Shown one piece after another: positions 63,874 through 64,000 of a DNA stretch of 64,000 nucleotides. How positions within the stretch are numbered: the stretch's first letter is position 1; each line of letters starts with the position of its first letter. The DNA is from Acanthornis magna (taxonomy: Eukaryota > Chordata > Aves > Passeriformes > Acanthizidae), in the NCBI GenBank assembly GCA_036785705.1, contig JAWUZG010000177.1, positions 1,116,001 through 1,180,000 of the forward strand. Direction: 5' to 3'. The notes beneath the pieces were generated by a model. The model searched no databases. It saw only the letters and a list, made by a program, of their open reading frames with translations, and was not told the DNA's origin. A program made the position numbers and the translations under genes.

Positions 63874-64000
63874 GTTGGTACCGACCACGCTGCCTTTACA
63901 TAAATCCCACATCCATCAGGCGGGGTTAACCAAATTAAACATTTTCTGTATCGCGGGTGCCCTTTCCAGAGGGGAAATGTCAGCTGGGGTTGGGAATGCA

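Overview
This window is vertebrate genomic DNA, most likely from a songbird. It holds one large multi-exon gene, read left to right and cut by both window edges: a collagen VII alpha-1 (COL7A1) or COL7A1-like gene. The evidence for a bird is abundant CR1 LINE 3' ends in both orientations and two short elements with a tRNA-Ile-like head joined to a CR1 tail (about 3.61-3.75 kb and 11.84-11.97 kb). That architecture is known from songbird TguSINE elements. Splice sites are canonical GT-AG, except for one GC-AG intron.

Layout. At 0.04-8.5 kb there are eight phase-1 exons forming four fibronectin III domains; by alignment from memory they match FN6-FN9 of human COL7A1. At 8.6-8.8 kb there is a Pro/Ser/Thr-rich linker exon. 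At 9.7-14.4 kb four exons encode the second von Willebrand A domain, here with a complete MIDAS metal site. At 14.9-27.4 kb there are short, phase-0 Gly-X-Y exons of the first half of the triple helix, with the usual small imperfections. At 29.1-30.3 kb are the exons of the non-collagenous hinge, recognised from a segment equivalent to the human hinge ([12 protein letters not shown]). At 32.5-42.5 kb there are up to four more open, phase-0 candidate hinge exons and one exon that returns to Gly-X-Y. At 43.1-63.9 kb are twenty more collagen exons, and the gene runs on past the window. I place 57 exons with fair to high confidence and four more as candidates.

The introns are unusually repeat-rich. 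Minisatellites or microsatellites fill many of them, often starting within 50 bp of a 5' splice site. Three copies of one LTR family sit in the gene, two on the minus strand and one on the plus strand. The plus copy splits a 22-bp minisatellite and has a clean 5-bp target duplication. Other structures include a 1.9-kb homopyrimidine array of about 210-bp units with a higher-order repeat, an intronic triplication that copied the end of a collagen exon with its splice donor, and a satellite derived from a CR1 tail.

Working together, the coding parts describe a secreted homotrimeric anchoring-fibril collagen: the FN3 and VWA domains (NC1) bind basement-membrane partners, the Gly-X-Y exons form the triple helix, and the hinge gives flexibility. 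I found no other protein-coding gene, no tRNA or rRNA gene and no CRISPR array. Long open frames elsewhere are by-products of tandem repeats.
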